DNA of 64,000 bases from Xylaria sp. FL1777. Taxonomy: Eukaryota; Ascomycota; Sordariomycetes; Xylariales; Xylariaceae. A program made the position numbers and the translations under genes. Below are positions 21,054-32,506 of this stretch, piece after piece; the first letter of the stretch is position 1, and each line of letters opens with the position of its first letter. Under the pieces are notes generated by a model. That model worked only from the letters and a program-made list of their open reading frames with translations, ran no database searches and was not told the origin of the DNA. The DNA lies in assembly GCA_022578965.1 (NCBI GenBank), contig MU400536.1, positions 333,505 to 397,504 on the forward strand. Direction: 5' to 3'.

Positions 21054-22742
21054 TTAAAGAAGCAAGGTACCGGCAAGCATGAAAAAGCTGACGACACCGG
21101 TGACAGCAAGGAAGCTCATGTCCAGTGGCGGAGCGGGACGACCAGTGCCCCCGTTGTCGCCCGATGCGGTGGCGCTGACTGAACCGGAGCCAGGCGTGGC
21201 TGTACCCGTCGAAGAACCACCGGCATTCTGGGATCCATCACCGGTAAGACCAGGGCCATCACCGGCACCCGCGGTCATAAACTGGAAAATGGTTAGTGAT
21301 GCCAAGCACGACATAGGCCTCTTCATCTTACCTTCTTAGCTCCATCGGGAAGGGCGGGGAGTGCACTCTGACCCCATTTTCCAAGATCCCAAACCGAATC
21401 TGTCGTTGGGCAGGCTACAGCTGCTGTTGTCGAGGTGAAACCACCATCGCCGGACGGAGCAGGGTACTTGGCAAGAGCTGACTTGAAGTTACCGTAATCA
21501 CTCTCTTCCGTGACCTTGTCCGAGTTACCGGAAAGTTCGACAATACCGTAACCATTCCCTTCGCGACTGTACTCATACAACAAGCCTCCAGAGTAAACAC
21601 TAGACATCTGGTCGCTCATCAAGGCGCTGAGTTCCTCGAAATCACGGGTGTTCTTAATGCATCCCCACTCCGACAGGAAAACTAACACGTCGAATTAGTT
21701 GCTGATAGAGTCATATACATGTTGGAATCGTAACAAGCGTTTAGGACATAGTCTAGCTCAAGAAAAAGCTCCTGCCTAGAAGCAGCCAACACACAAAAGA
21801 GACTCTGGGATTGACTTACTTGGTATACCGTAGCCGGTAAAATTCTTGACCTTTTGGTCCCAGCCAGATTGCGTGAATGACGAGGGGGCACACCAGGAGT
21901 AGTCATTCTATTTGCAACCATGTTAGTAACATGTATACGTACGACATGCCGTCTTCACGCTAGCAACTTACGAAGGCAAAGAAATCGCTACGCTCATCAT
22001 CAGTACCGCAATTGAAGTAATCGGCTGTCTGCATCCGATTTTCACTAACGTCGGCAGCAGAGTAGCCAACGGGAATCTTGCGGTAGCCTCGAGAATCGAT
22101 GTATTGACGCATGTCACGGGTAGTCGCCTTGACATATGGTGCAGACTTCACCGTCGCAGGCTGATCGTTGATGACTTCGTTGCCAGAGAAGAAGGCGAGT
22201 GTGTTGGGGTACTTGGCGAATTCATCAATGGTAGCGAACACACTTTGTAAATAAACGTCATTGTATGATGGCTCTGGGTTGTCCCGGTTGATCGAATAGA
22301 GGGGGTTGTTGACGTCTAGGACCAGGTAGATACCGGCATCACTGAGCTGCTGCATGCAGGCGGTGTGGTCCTTGGAGTTATCTACCGAGTAAACACGGAC
22401 GGCGTTGACGCCGAGATCCTTGAAGTGCGAGATATCTCGCGTGCACGTGGCGGTGTCTGCCAGGGGATCTGCGTTGTCCGAAGAGCCGCCGGGTTGGTAG
22501 TCAATACCTCGGACATAGAATCGCTCCTTGCCGGTCCAGAACGCTGCGTGTGGCCGTCAGTAAGCATTGTGATGTCCTCATCTCGAATGGACTCTGGCAG
22601 GCCTCATACCATTTCCTGAAGCGGTGACAGTAGGGAGGGAAGCGGCTCGATTGGGGAGCTGCTTTTCCGTGGCGGTTGGACTGGCGTGGACAGCATTGGC
22701 GGCCACCAGGGCGCCTGCTGCTGCCAGCACGTTCGTACGCAT
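21054..22742 (-). CDS. GPI-anchored 1,3-beta-glucanosyltransferase, GH72 (Gel/Gas type)
   Basis: Five exons on the minus strand: 22742-22610, 22543-21972, 21907-21820, 21681-21332 and 21281-21054, giving 456 residues with every junction in frame. A signal peptide (MRTNVLAAAGALVAANAVHA) leads into the GH72 barrel: FWTGKERFYVRGIDYQPGG, then DLGVNAVRVYSVD and the acid/base Glu in FFSGNEVIND (about 166), and the nucleophile Glu in FLSEWGC (about 269). The enzyme cuts beta-1,3-glucan and transfers the reducing end to another chain, extending wall glucan at the plasma membrane. A Gly/Ser/Thr-rich spacer and a hydrophobic C-terminus (MSFLAVTGVVSFFMLAGTLLL) predict a GPI anchor. There is no room for a CBM43/X8 module, so it belongs to the Gel1/Gel2-like, CBM-free subgroup. 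Confidence 0.94.
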
Positions 22743-25682
22743 AATTAAAGTATTGGGGGGTCGAATACGACCGGCTGGTTGAGTTTCTCTAGGGATTAGA
22801 TAGGTGTAGACACTCGTCCAAGTCGAGGATAAGGCGTGTTCTTGGCGACCTCAAAACGAACAACGAATGGACACTAAAATGGCGGTGTTGTTGTTGGGAA
22901 TGGAAAACGAAGGGTCGAAAAGAAAGAGCAGCAGAAGCGAGTGAACTGCTCGAGAAATAACGAGTGTGAAGACAAGTTCTGAAACAGGACGTTACGGGAT
23001 CCGAGGGACGAGGACGAGGATAAGAATGAGGAGGATGAAAGAAGGGAGGAGGAAGGAGAAGGACAAGGAGAAGAGAAACACTACCTAAGTACCTCGACAA
23101 CAACACAACAGCTGCATCCCCTGAGCGGCGGTGTTAGTATCGCTGTTGGTATCGCTGTTGGTATAGGTATCGGTACCCTGACAGAGTGTCCAGACATTAC
23201 GGTGTAGTATATAATGTACACTACACTACACCATGACCAACCAATACCTACCTACCTACCTACTGTAGTATCTACTTCCCTATACAGGCAAGACATCTTT
23301 TGGCGCTGACATGAGGCGAGTCGCACACGGGTCATTTACTTACTGTAGTTCTGCTGTAGTGTACTAGCATCGTGGCATGTGTGGAACAACTAGTGGACGC
23401 TACAAGGGAGTCAGATGCAGATCGATATCATGGGAAGTTCACGAGTAAAGCACGATATTTCTGGGTATTGCTTGGGTTCTGCTCCGGGCATTGGCTGGGG
23501 AGCCAGATCGGTAACCTGATTGTTGACTGATGATTTACGGGGCTATGTGTAGTGCAGGTGTACACTGTTTACACTATGTACGGCAGATTCGGTGGAGCGC
23601 GGGATGCGGAAACGGAGGGGTGGATCGTTGAAATGCACTGCCCGGCGATGTACAGTACATGACAGTGGGCAGTATACTGTAGGCCTGCACTAGCATCAAT
23701 CACCACCAATATTGAAGATTCAGTGTAGGTATTGAAGTGTAGGTAAGTAGGTAGGTAATAAGTTAGGTAGGTACATAGTATACACTGCGGCTGGCCATCA
23801 TCACTTTTACTCCTACCCAGAATACCATAATACTAAGGTAGTTTAGCAGTTTATAACAACGTGCCTGGGTACCGTAAGTGTAGGAGGTAGTAGTATAAAT
23901 AAATATACATAGGGGCGTCGGTGTAGGAGATTGAGTTGTCGCTCGTGTTGGAATGCACTGCCACCTTTAATTATTTTTCAGACCGTGCAGGCGCCATCCG
24001 AGCTTCCTGTTCGTATACGCAGCGATCAACTTGACATTAGCTTTAACTACTTATGGTTAGTAGCATGTAATCAACTATTCTGCGCCCGTCATAAATACCA
24101 ATGACTTACACATCCCTCCTCTCCGCTTGCTTTATTCTAGCAGTACAATTTTCTCACTGCTTTACTTAGATACTTAGAAGGTAGTATTGAGATTAATGAT
24201 GACGCCATCGAGTGTGAAAAGGCAGGTTTGTTGCCAAGAAATCTAAGGCAGATCGGTGGGTAGGAAACCAGCTGGAACCGCCCCCGCTTACCAGAGTTTC
24301 AGGTACGAAACAAGCTAGAAATTAAGACTACCCACTTAAATCCCCAGCTCCGAAATGCTTCCGCTCCTAGTATATTATGCAAAGTATTTCCTATTATGGT
24401 AATACCTCGAAATATTGTACCTGAGGCACCGACATTCTTATCATTATCAGATACAGAGAAGACAAGAAACATATGAGATAGGAATTATAGACATATCTAC
24501 AAGAAAAACTCATGTGAAAAGAGGAGTGTCGAGACCTAGGTACCTACACTTAGGTAGTATAAGTTTTATTTATTGAGCTATTGTAAGTAATACTACATGT
24601 TGATATTTCGACCCATGAACAACTCATCGGCTCGACCAGCAGTAGCCTGCCTTGTAATTACCAGGAACATCACAGCAAGTCCCATGGCGAATATTTCCTT
24701 CATATACCTCTGAGTTGGGAACGCGTGATCAAGATATGAAAACTGTATAGAAGTAAATTTCATCGACGTAACTTTCTCTAGATTTGTGAGGTGGAGCATC
24801 ATAAACCAACTTACGCTATCAGAAAGGAACATCAACTGACGATAGCTCATTATCGTGTCTTAATATATTACAGGCGTGTGAAAGGCAGCATTGTGAAGCA
24901 GCACCTACGCGGCTTAAACACTAAGGTCTTTCTGGCCTAACCAGATCGCCAAGACATAGGTAAATCTCCGAGCCATGAACCCGATTATCTGGTTCGTAGT
25001 CTGAATCCTCCCAGTCTAATGTAAGTAGCATGACGACGATCCCAACAGTATACAACATAAAAAATGAACAAGTAACGACATTCTTAGGAGGAGCATGAGA
25101 CCTGTGTGAGGCCCTGAGAAATAGTTTCTGTATGAAGCTTCTATAGTTGTAGTATTGGGTCGGTCTGCGGAGCTGGAACAGACTTTATAGATATGTTGAA
25201 TGCGCTATTATTGGGGATGAGTCCCTGTGTGAGCGAGTCTAAGAGCTCTAGTCTCAGGATCCCTTCATCTTTCCTATAAAATGCTATACTGTTACCTCTT
25301 TCTTTTCTCGCTCGAGTTCGGCTGAATATGATATTCATACTATTAGCATGAGCATACTAAGAGGGAGGCAATAGACAAAATTCTGGTACTAATACGTCCA
25401 GCTGTAGTAGTTGTCACAATTTCACTGGTGCCGATGCCAGAAAGAGTATTAATTATACTTATCCCCTATCATAGATGCTATCGTCACGCCACCCTAAGTC
25501 TTTGGGAAACTTTAGAGGAGAAAGGCCATTTTCTCGAAAGGCGAATATCTTGACCAGAATCAAAAGGGGACAAGAGAAGTAGTCGGGGGCAGGCTCAACA
25601 CCGAACACTTCACAAGACTATAACTCATTCACTAAGTTCTAAATATCCAAGTACACAGCACAACCCTTTCTTTCCACTTCAC
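22743..25682. other. Large intergenic region, about 2.9 kb, rich in TAGGTA motifs
   Basis: The longest gene-free stretch in the window. Bases 22790-23110 are purine-rich on the plus strand, so they are CT-rich on the GH72 strand and probably form its 5' leader. Beyond this are repeated TATCGCTGTTGGTAT units (23136-23168), a run of CTACCTACCTACC (23257-23273), GTAGGTAGGTA clusters (23738-23773) and ACCTAGGTACCTAC (about 24535-24548). Small ORFs at 24593-24850 have no recognisable features. Confidence 0.55.
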
Positions 25683-27325
25683 TCATTTTTCAATTGCTCT
25701 CCTCTTCCCCCACGTCCAATGCGCCCTCGGATTTTCAGCCAACTTTCTCATGGCCTGCGCATCCGCAGACTCAGGCCCCTTCTCTATGCTCAGCTCCTCC
25801 GCTGCTTTTAAGGCGTATTGACGAGACCGCTCTTCGTCACCAAACAGGGCGAAGTTGAGCGCTGCGCGCGTATAAGCCGACCCGAGATGTGCGTATAAGC
25901 CCTCTTCCTCGTGAAGCGCCGTGTATTCAACCCCCGTCTCGGCCGTCACTTTCATCTCCTGGAAGTTGTTCAAGTCGTTCTTCAGTTGCTCGATGCGGCG
26001 GAGACGTTTATCGGACTGGTGGAAGACGACGATTAGTTGAGTAGGGCGAGGAATGAGTTTCTTACATTCTTTATCTTGTGTTCATCGGTGATGTAAGGAA
26101 AATAAATAACTAGAGTTTTTTTTTCTTTCGAAATTCAAGAATATTATTTAGGAAACTCACTGCTGCTGTCTCATTCTTCGGCCCCTGACATAGCGCACAC
26201 GCGCACTCAAATCCCCAGCTCCGAATGCGCTCTTTCCGCTTCCGTGATGGCAAGAAGATATCCACGTAGCTAATAGCTAATTCCTCGCCCTTCTGGATGT
26301 CGCGGGCGGCTACCGCAGTAATTGTTGTGTCGGTGATGCGGTAATGAACGCTATATCATCCATGAGCGCTTTTGTACATCACGATGTTTCTTGCTTCCAC
26401 TACCTAACACATTGTGACTAACTTTAAACGAAAATAGCAAAGGAAAGTTATAAGTACACATACTTTGGCCGACAATCGTGATTGAATTTCGCAACGTCGG
26501 GATACGCGCCCAAGTGACGAGTCCCCTTCTCGTCAGCCCCGTGCACGAAGAACTGGAAGGCGTTGGTGTTGATCCTGTCGTGTATATCGCGACCCATCTG
26601 CCCTAGGAAAGCATCTCTGCGGTTCTTCGGGAGTTGTGATATGGCGAAATCATACACTAATGAGAAGGCCCAGAAACATCAGCAAGATGCCCCTTTCCGG
26701 GTTTCAAAAGATTAAAAGGGGGGGGGGGGGGAGAAAACGAAGAAAAAAAAGTTTCAAATAGAAAACAGACGACTAAAATTGAGGAAAGCCCCAAATCAAA
26801 GTAAACTGATAACCTACTCCTATCCCGCACACCAACCTCCAACTCCACGATCCCATCGGTCTGCGCAATGAGCGTCGGCGCCCTAACCATCAACACCTCA
26901 CCCTTAGAAATGGAGCGGTTGGCGCGCACGCCGATGCCCTTGCCGTCGATCGCCTCGGTGTAGTACGGGGGCGGGTACGCGCCACCATCGACGGCGAAGG
27001 CGTAGCTCTGTATGATGTTCGCGTGCTGCGGGCTCGTGATCAGCGCGATGCCCCCGCTCTGGGCGGCGTTGGTGAACACGCACGTCCCGTTGACGCAGTG
27101 CTCCGGACCGCTCCATTGCGCAGCAGACGGGGTCGAGGGGGCCTGGACGAGTCGGCGGATGAATTCTGGGCTTGCGCAGGCTGGTGTTCGGAGGGTTTGG
27201 ATTGTGGGATTCCATGGACAGGTTCCCGGGGTTAGGTCTTCTACTGATGGTTCTGCTTTTGTCTCGGCTTGAGCCGAGGATATGCTCCCCCAGGACAGTA
27301 ACGCGTATAATACATAAGAGTGCAT
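25683..27325 (-). CDS. SET-domain protein with N-terminal signal peptide
   Basis: Four exons on the minus strand: 27325-26833, 26656-26458, 26350-26161 and 26015-25683, giving 404 residues; all junctions are GT-AG and in frame. It begins with MHSYVLYALLSWGSISSAQA, a clear signal-peptide pattern, then a Cys-containing N-terminal region with NGT sequon. The SET fold follows: GIGVRANRSISKGEVLM (about 130), the catalytic-core motif NHDCRP (223-228) and GEELAISY (about 253-260), then a post-SET-like CACALC (about 280). The C-terminal 100 residues are helical and TPR-like. SET domains normally methylate lysine using S-adenosylmethionine in the nucleus or cytosol, so the leader is notable. Related SMYD/Set5-like fungal proteins are often of unknown function. 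A poly-G run (about 26718-26731) lies in intron 1. Confidence 0.86.
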
Positions 27326-27810
27326 CGCTGGAAAAGAAAGGAGTAATCAAATGTTTGTAGGGAGTGGTGGCGCTGTCCTGCTCCTCGCGGTTTGTGATGG
27401 TTGGACATCATGAGACGACGTAAGAGATAGATTAACATATTATCACAGACAGGATACGTATGCTAGAGCTACTGGAGGCGAGGCCTGTTATTACCTGAAC
27501 GGAGCATATTGTGCGTGTGTGCAGTTTTCAGAAACGAACATTTATTACCCGGTGCTCTACCTGTTGATCTGTCTCCGCCATAAGGAAGCCCGTGTATTTT
27601 GCCTAAGGTCCACGCCACGGTGGCGACAATCCCGCATCTCCATAGCCTCAGTTTTCCTTGTGTGGAAGGGGGATGGGCTATATATCACACTATTTCTGTC
27701 TTCGCCTCCCCTCAACTTGCAATTTACTCTTCGTGTCTCTGCTTCGCTTTGTTTTTGCCGAGTGTCAATATGGACCTTGGATGTTGGTATACGCCTCGAG
27801 GAAGAAGATG
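27326..27810. other. Gap between SET gene and small membrane protein gene
   Basis: About 485 bases upstream of the SET gene. Plus-strand ORFs here have no domain and mirror neighbouring sequence. The SET promoter should be here. Confidence 0.5.
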
Positions 27811-28038
27811 CTAGGTACTTCTCTTCCGACTCGACCAGACACAGAGGAACACTATGCCAACACACACCAGTCCGACAATACCCGCAGCGATGCCCGTGGC
27901 GCACTCACGGCTGCAGGGTACCTCGGCTGGTTCGTCAACCGGATCGAACGAGTCCGGGGCACCGAGTGCCTGGAACGTGTAAGCCGCCAGTGCGATTACC
28001 ATTGCCAACGTTCGGTGAATGCCGTAGTCGGATGTCAT
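27811..28038 (-). CDS. Predicted small single-pass membrane protein
   Basis: A 75-residue ORF starting at ATG 28038 (MTSDYGIHRTLAMV). It shows a signal peptide ending near QALGA, a short ectodomain of about 25 residues with two Cys (VPCSRECATG), one transmembrane helix (GIAAGIVGLVCVGIVFLCVW) and a basic cytoplasmic end (SSRKRST). The layered arrangement is unlikely to arise by chance. I do not recognise the family, and codon bias cannot confirm such a short ORF. The open frame continues upstream to about 28248, but that part is Lys-rich and looks non-coding. It could also be the last exon of a longer gene. Confidence 0.42.
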   Translation of the reverse strand: MTSDYGIHRTLAMVIALAAYTFQALGAPDSFDPVDEPAEVPCSRECATGIAAGIVGLVCVGIVFLCVWSSRKRST

Positions 28039-28842
28039 TGTGACTTGAAACCGCCGATCTGGGTGGAATGGAGCGAGAATGGTCGTGGGTGCTTGAGTCG
28101 AAACGTTGGTCAAAGGCTTCTTTTTCTTGCTCTTCGCGTGTTCTGAGGCCAGACAAGATCGAAGCTGGTGGAACAAGGGCGATCGCCGTAGCCGGTTCTC
28201 TACAAGGAGGTAAAGATCAATAAAAACATATTGCTCACAGGATATCACAGCTCATTGTCACTCACTGTTTACGAATCGATAAGTTGCTGCTCAAAGATGA
28301 GAGATTTTGTTCACCCACTGTTTGGATCGTGTGAGGATGTTTGTGCTTTTCTTTACTATTATGGTCTTGCTCTCGACGTGCAGGCAGTTATGGAGGTGAG
28401 GTAGTCGAGTGAAGATTTTGGGCTTTGGCTTTGCTCCCAAGTGACAGGCACGCTACAAGCACGCTCAATAGAAACTCGCAGAAGCACTTTATGCTACCGA
28501 GGTGCCTAGGTAGCTGGCACCATTGGGCACCTGCCCTCATCGCGGGCTAGCGGTTGTACGATCTTAAGTACCTACTTGTACCTACGCAGGTTAGGTACGT
28601 TTGCAAAGATAAATGGAAGGTGCCTATGTGACTCAAGATGGGGGCAGTCTCGATACAACGTCTGGTACAATGGACTATACAATCTCAGTTTTCTCTACTC
28701 TCCCTACATATATCATATCATATCATATCATATAATGGCAACGCCGCCGCAAGTGCCCAATTGCTATACAATGCTATGCCGCATTCCCAATGCAGAGAAC
28801 CTCCTCATTTCAACATAAGTCCCTAAATAGAGACATGCTTCT
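28039..28842. other. Intergenic region, about 0.8 kb
   Basis: No gene supported. It contains TACCTAC/GGTACC motifs (about 28497-28600) and a short CATATCATATCATATCATAT tandem stretch at about 28710-28733. It covers the promoter of the small membrane protein gene and the 3' end of bzz1. Confidence 0.55.
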
Positions 28843-31219
28843 TCATGCCACCTGAACATAACTCGCTGGTACGCTTCTCGTCGAGCCCCCCTTTTCTACT
28901 TCAACCCAGCCATCTCCTGGGTCGTCCTTGATGAGTACAAAACGCTCCCCTTCTGTCATGCTGTGTTCGGTTTCGCTTTGGGCCGCATAATCGTAGAGGG
29001 CGACCACGTATTTTAGCTTTTTGGCCCCGCGACGAGGGGCCACAGCTGGTCCTTTCTTCTTTACTACAGGGGCTGATGTGCCGATAGACGAGCCTGAGTT
29101 TGAGTATGTAGACCCAGGACGAGTTTGGGACGATCCCGTGTCCTGAGGTATGATAGGAGCCGCAAATATCTCGAGATATGTTCCGGGTACGACTCCTTCT
29201 TTATACCCAGCCCGGACTTTGACCCAGCCAGATCCATCTAAAGGGGAAAGTTAGTGCGTACGTCGCGCATTGCAGGATGGAGATTGGCCACATACCATCT
29301 GGCTCCAATATCGTCACCTCCCGACCCTCAGCCACACTGACCTCGCCCTCTCCACCTGATTCAAAGGCATAAAGCATCTTACCTTTCTGCTCATTCGCCT
29401 TGGTTGTGCTAGATCCGTTAACAGAGCTCCCGGGGAGCTCACTAATATAAGTAGAAGGAGGTGGTGCAACTAGTCGAGACTTCCGAGCAGCAGGTCGTGA
29501 GCCTGGAAGCTCGGACGTGGCATCTGCCACTTGGCCACTAATTGACCGATGAGCACTAGCTGCATACCCTGAACTTAAAGAATTCATGGTGTTGGATCGG
29601 CTTAGATCCGGTAGCTCCGCAATATGGTCCGGGGTTCCTGTAGCGGGTGAAAGTAGGGTTCCTGCGGCTACTTGGCGATCTGCTTTGCTCTTCTTGCGCT
29701 CCTCTTTCGACAACTCTCCAGGGCATTCGGCTGGGACTTTCATCTCGCACTTGCTGTGACATGTATACCCACAGTCTCTACAGTCGAACCCCTTTGCTGA
29801 CAAGCCCCATATTCGCTCGCCGCATAAATCGCAATTGGTCGGGATTTTGAATGTTTGGGATTTGAAATTGTGGTTTTTGGCTCCCAATGTAACGTCTCCA
29901 ACGGCAGATGTTATGGTAGACGTTTCGACTTCCGCGGTCAAACGTTTACGGTCAACCTGGTGTAGATTTTCCTGCAAGGCAAAGAGATGCGTAACAACTA
30001 AAACTTCGTCTTGCTTCTCAGTCCCCTCACGAACACTCTGCTTTAGCCGCTTCACCGACTCGACTTCCCTCCTCTTTTTATCAACCTCCCTTCTTAACTC
30101 CCCTAGTTGACCCTTGGACTTATTCAACACATTACGCAAGAATATCTTGGCTGGTTCATCTGTGACCATGGCATCATCGTCGTGCCATACCGGGCTTGGC
30201 TCGAATACCTTGTCGGGGGGTTCTTGGAAGGCGCCCATATTGTGGCGTATGTACATCATAGAGTCGAGATGAGGCTGGTTGCGAGTGATTTCCTGTGATA
30301 AATGGTCTATCATGCCGTTGCTTTGAATCAGCATGGTTGTCTCTAGACTTGCTGCCATAGTCCATATGGCGTTGAGTTTGATGGTCCGGAATTCTGATAA
30401 GTCTTGCAGACTATCCATCACTTCCGGTATGAATTCATGGTAATACTTTTCCTTTTGCTTATTGGTGACATTGAGAGCTATCAGATATGTGTTTTTCATG
30501 TTGTTCATCTCCTGTAACTGTTGTTGATAATTGCTTTGCGCTTTGGCTTTGTCAAAGGAGCTTTCTGACTTTTTGCGCTTGCTCTCAACTTCTTGACAGA
30601 CAGTATCATACTTAGCCTTGACCTTGCGAAGATCGGCGTAGGATGAATCCCTTTCTCCCTCAAGCTTAGCAGCGTATTCGGAATGGCGCTTGCGCAGCTC
30701 TTCAAACTTAGCAGCATAGTGCTTTAAAGGGTCAGCAACCTTATGTATAAGCTCGTTTCCATAGCGCTCGTGCTCGTCGGCTCGTGCTTCGAGCGTCGTT
30801 AAATGGGTGTTCCATATCGTCAGAGATGCGTTTTCAAGAGAGCCCGGTGTCATTGTAGGCGTGTCGCCAACACTCAGGCTCGTAGACTTTCTCGTTTTCT
30901 TCTCGAAATATTTCTTGGCTAGGGCATTCAACCTCGCGCTGTGCTCTTTCTCAAGTGCGCTCCGTTCTCGGTAGAAGTTCTGGATGTCGTCGAGCCAGGC
31001 GATGCCGTTGGCGACCCAGGCGTTGGCGGGCTTGAAGCCATCCTAGAGCGAGGAGACAAACGGGTTAGGGCCCTGCTACTGTTCACACCGACTCCCGTGC
31101 CAACGGATGAGACGGCGCGCAAAGGGGATGCGCACGAGAACCAGCGATGGTCGCATTCAATGCGCGCGACTCACCTTCAGCTCAGCACCAAGCGTTGGTG
31201 CCACATCCACTTCAGCCAT
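28843..31219 (-). CDS. bzz1: Bzz1-type actin regulator: F-BAR, C1 and two SH3 domains
   Basis: Three exons on the minus strand: 31219-31175, 31042-29296 and 29237-28843, giving 728 residues with all junctions in frame. The N-terminus (MAEVDVAPTLGAELKDGFK) and the following helical region, to about residue 330, form the F-BAR membrane-bending domain with long coiled coils. A C1 zinc finger lies at about 406-455 (HNFKSQTF...CDLCGERIWG...CRDCGYTCHSKC). SH3 domains lie at about 569-622 (MLYAFESGGEGEVSV...GWVKV) and 672-728 (VVALYDYAAQSETEHSM...GWVEV). Bzz1 binds Las17/WASP and activates Arp2/3-driven actin assembly at endocytic patches. The order and length match fungal Bzz1 closely. The first exon is only 15 codons. 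Confidence 0.95.
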
Positions 31220-32506
31220 ACCGAACTCGACAGGGGTGGCGACGAGGCAATATTCAACATGCAGGACAGTGTAGAACGGCGCAGTGTAGGGGGTCGGATT
31301 CTTGCTTAGGACTGGCCACGATTGCCGCAAGCTGCAAGGCCATAATCCAGGTGTCTATTTGGACGTTGGGTATTGCGTAGACTGCCCAGGTAGGCAATGG
31401 ACAGAATACCTAACGGAATCTGAGCGACAAGGCGACACGGCAACACAACGACTCAACTACACAGCCCACCTGGGCACCGGGCGCTCTTAACCAAGTCCAG
31501 TAGCCAGGAGGTAGTACGGGGTAACTGAGAGCGAGGGAACATGTCCTTCGACTTAGACCCGCTAAAGTTCTCTGCCAATTAATAGCACCTAATTACACTC
31601 ATGAGTGTAAACGTAAGTCACCGGAACTTTATAACTCCTACGGGATACCTCTTCATTTCCGGTACGTCTCCCGAGGTACCTACTGTGGACCTCGTTATCT
31701 AAAGAACTACGACTTTGTGTCTTCAGTGGATGTTGCAATTGATTTTGGACTTGAGAATCTAGACGAAATAGCACACCGACATGACCTTCGATCGAGAGAG
31801 AGACCTAAAATAAGCAACTCTGGTATTGATTATTTATGATGTAGAGGCGCCTGGATTGCGACATTGTAATAAGGTAGCCCCTATTAAGGTAGCTGGTACC
31901 GTAGCTGCATGTCGCCGATAGCTAAACCGTTATCTAATTCGTCAGTTGTCCCACTGTTATACAGTGCAGTTGCCCCTCCATCTGCGCGTAGTCAGTAGGT
32001 ACAGTACCGAGGTACTTACCCGCCTACATAGTAGTATACACTAGGTACATGTACTTATCTATCCTATTTCCTATTTCATATCAGGGTGTTATTTGCGTGC
32101 CCCTCTATTCCCCCAACTGCGCTGCGCTCCAAGGCTGCTATCATAGAGCCAGAACCCCACCAAAATATTCCAATGCTCTGGGAATTGCAAGGCGTCAGAG
32201 CTGTTTCCTTGTCCCTGCCAGTCTTTGATTCCAAGTCCTACCTAAACCACATAACTCTGCGAGGCGGTTTCTAATACAGCCTCCTGGCTATCTGCCCGTG
32301 TATGTAGTCATCTGTCAAAGAATGGCACATTCCATCCATACAACTAGGCGCGCTGACCGCGGATACTCTAGCCGACATTCCTTTCTTACTACGACCATCT
32401 ACCTCTCCTAGCTCGTAACCACGTTTGCCCTCAGAGGCACGGGTTTCTTATCCGACCTCGAGCCCCCCATTCTGCGACTTCCATCGTGCGTCTTAAAAGG
32501 AGCACC
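31220..32506. other. Divergent intergenic region of bzz1 and dbp5
   Basis: About 1.3 kb between two divergent genes, so it holds both promoters. It carries several GGTACC/TAGGTAC motifs (about 31672-31681, 31886-31905, 31996-32050). No coding potential was found. Confidence 0.55.

Noticed and set aside
22789..23106. 105-codon minus-strand ORF upstream of the GH72 gene
   Set aside because: A Leu/Pro/Ser-rich low-complexity reading of a CT-rich leader with no link to the GH72 frame.
15330..28038. Idea of a secondary-metabolite or virulence cluster
   Set aside because: Dioxygenase, secreted and SET genes lie together, but there is no polyketide synthase, NRPS, terpene cyclase, P450, transporter or pathway regulator. 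The gaps and orientations give no sign of co-regulation.
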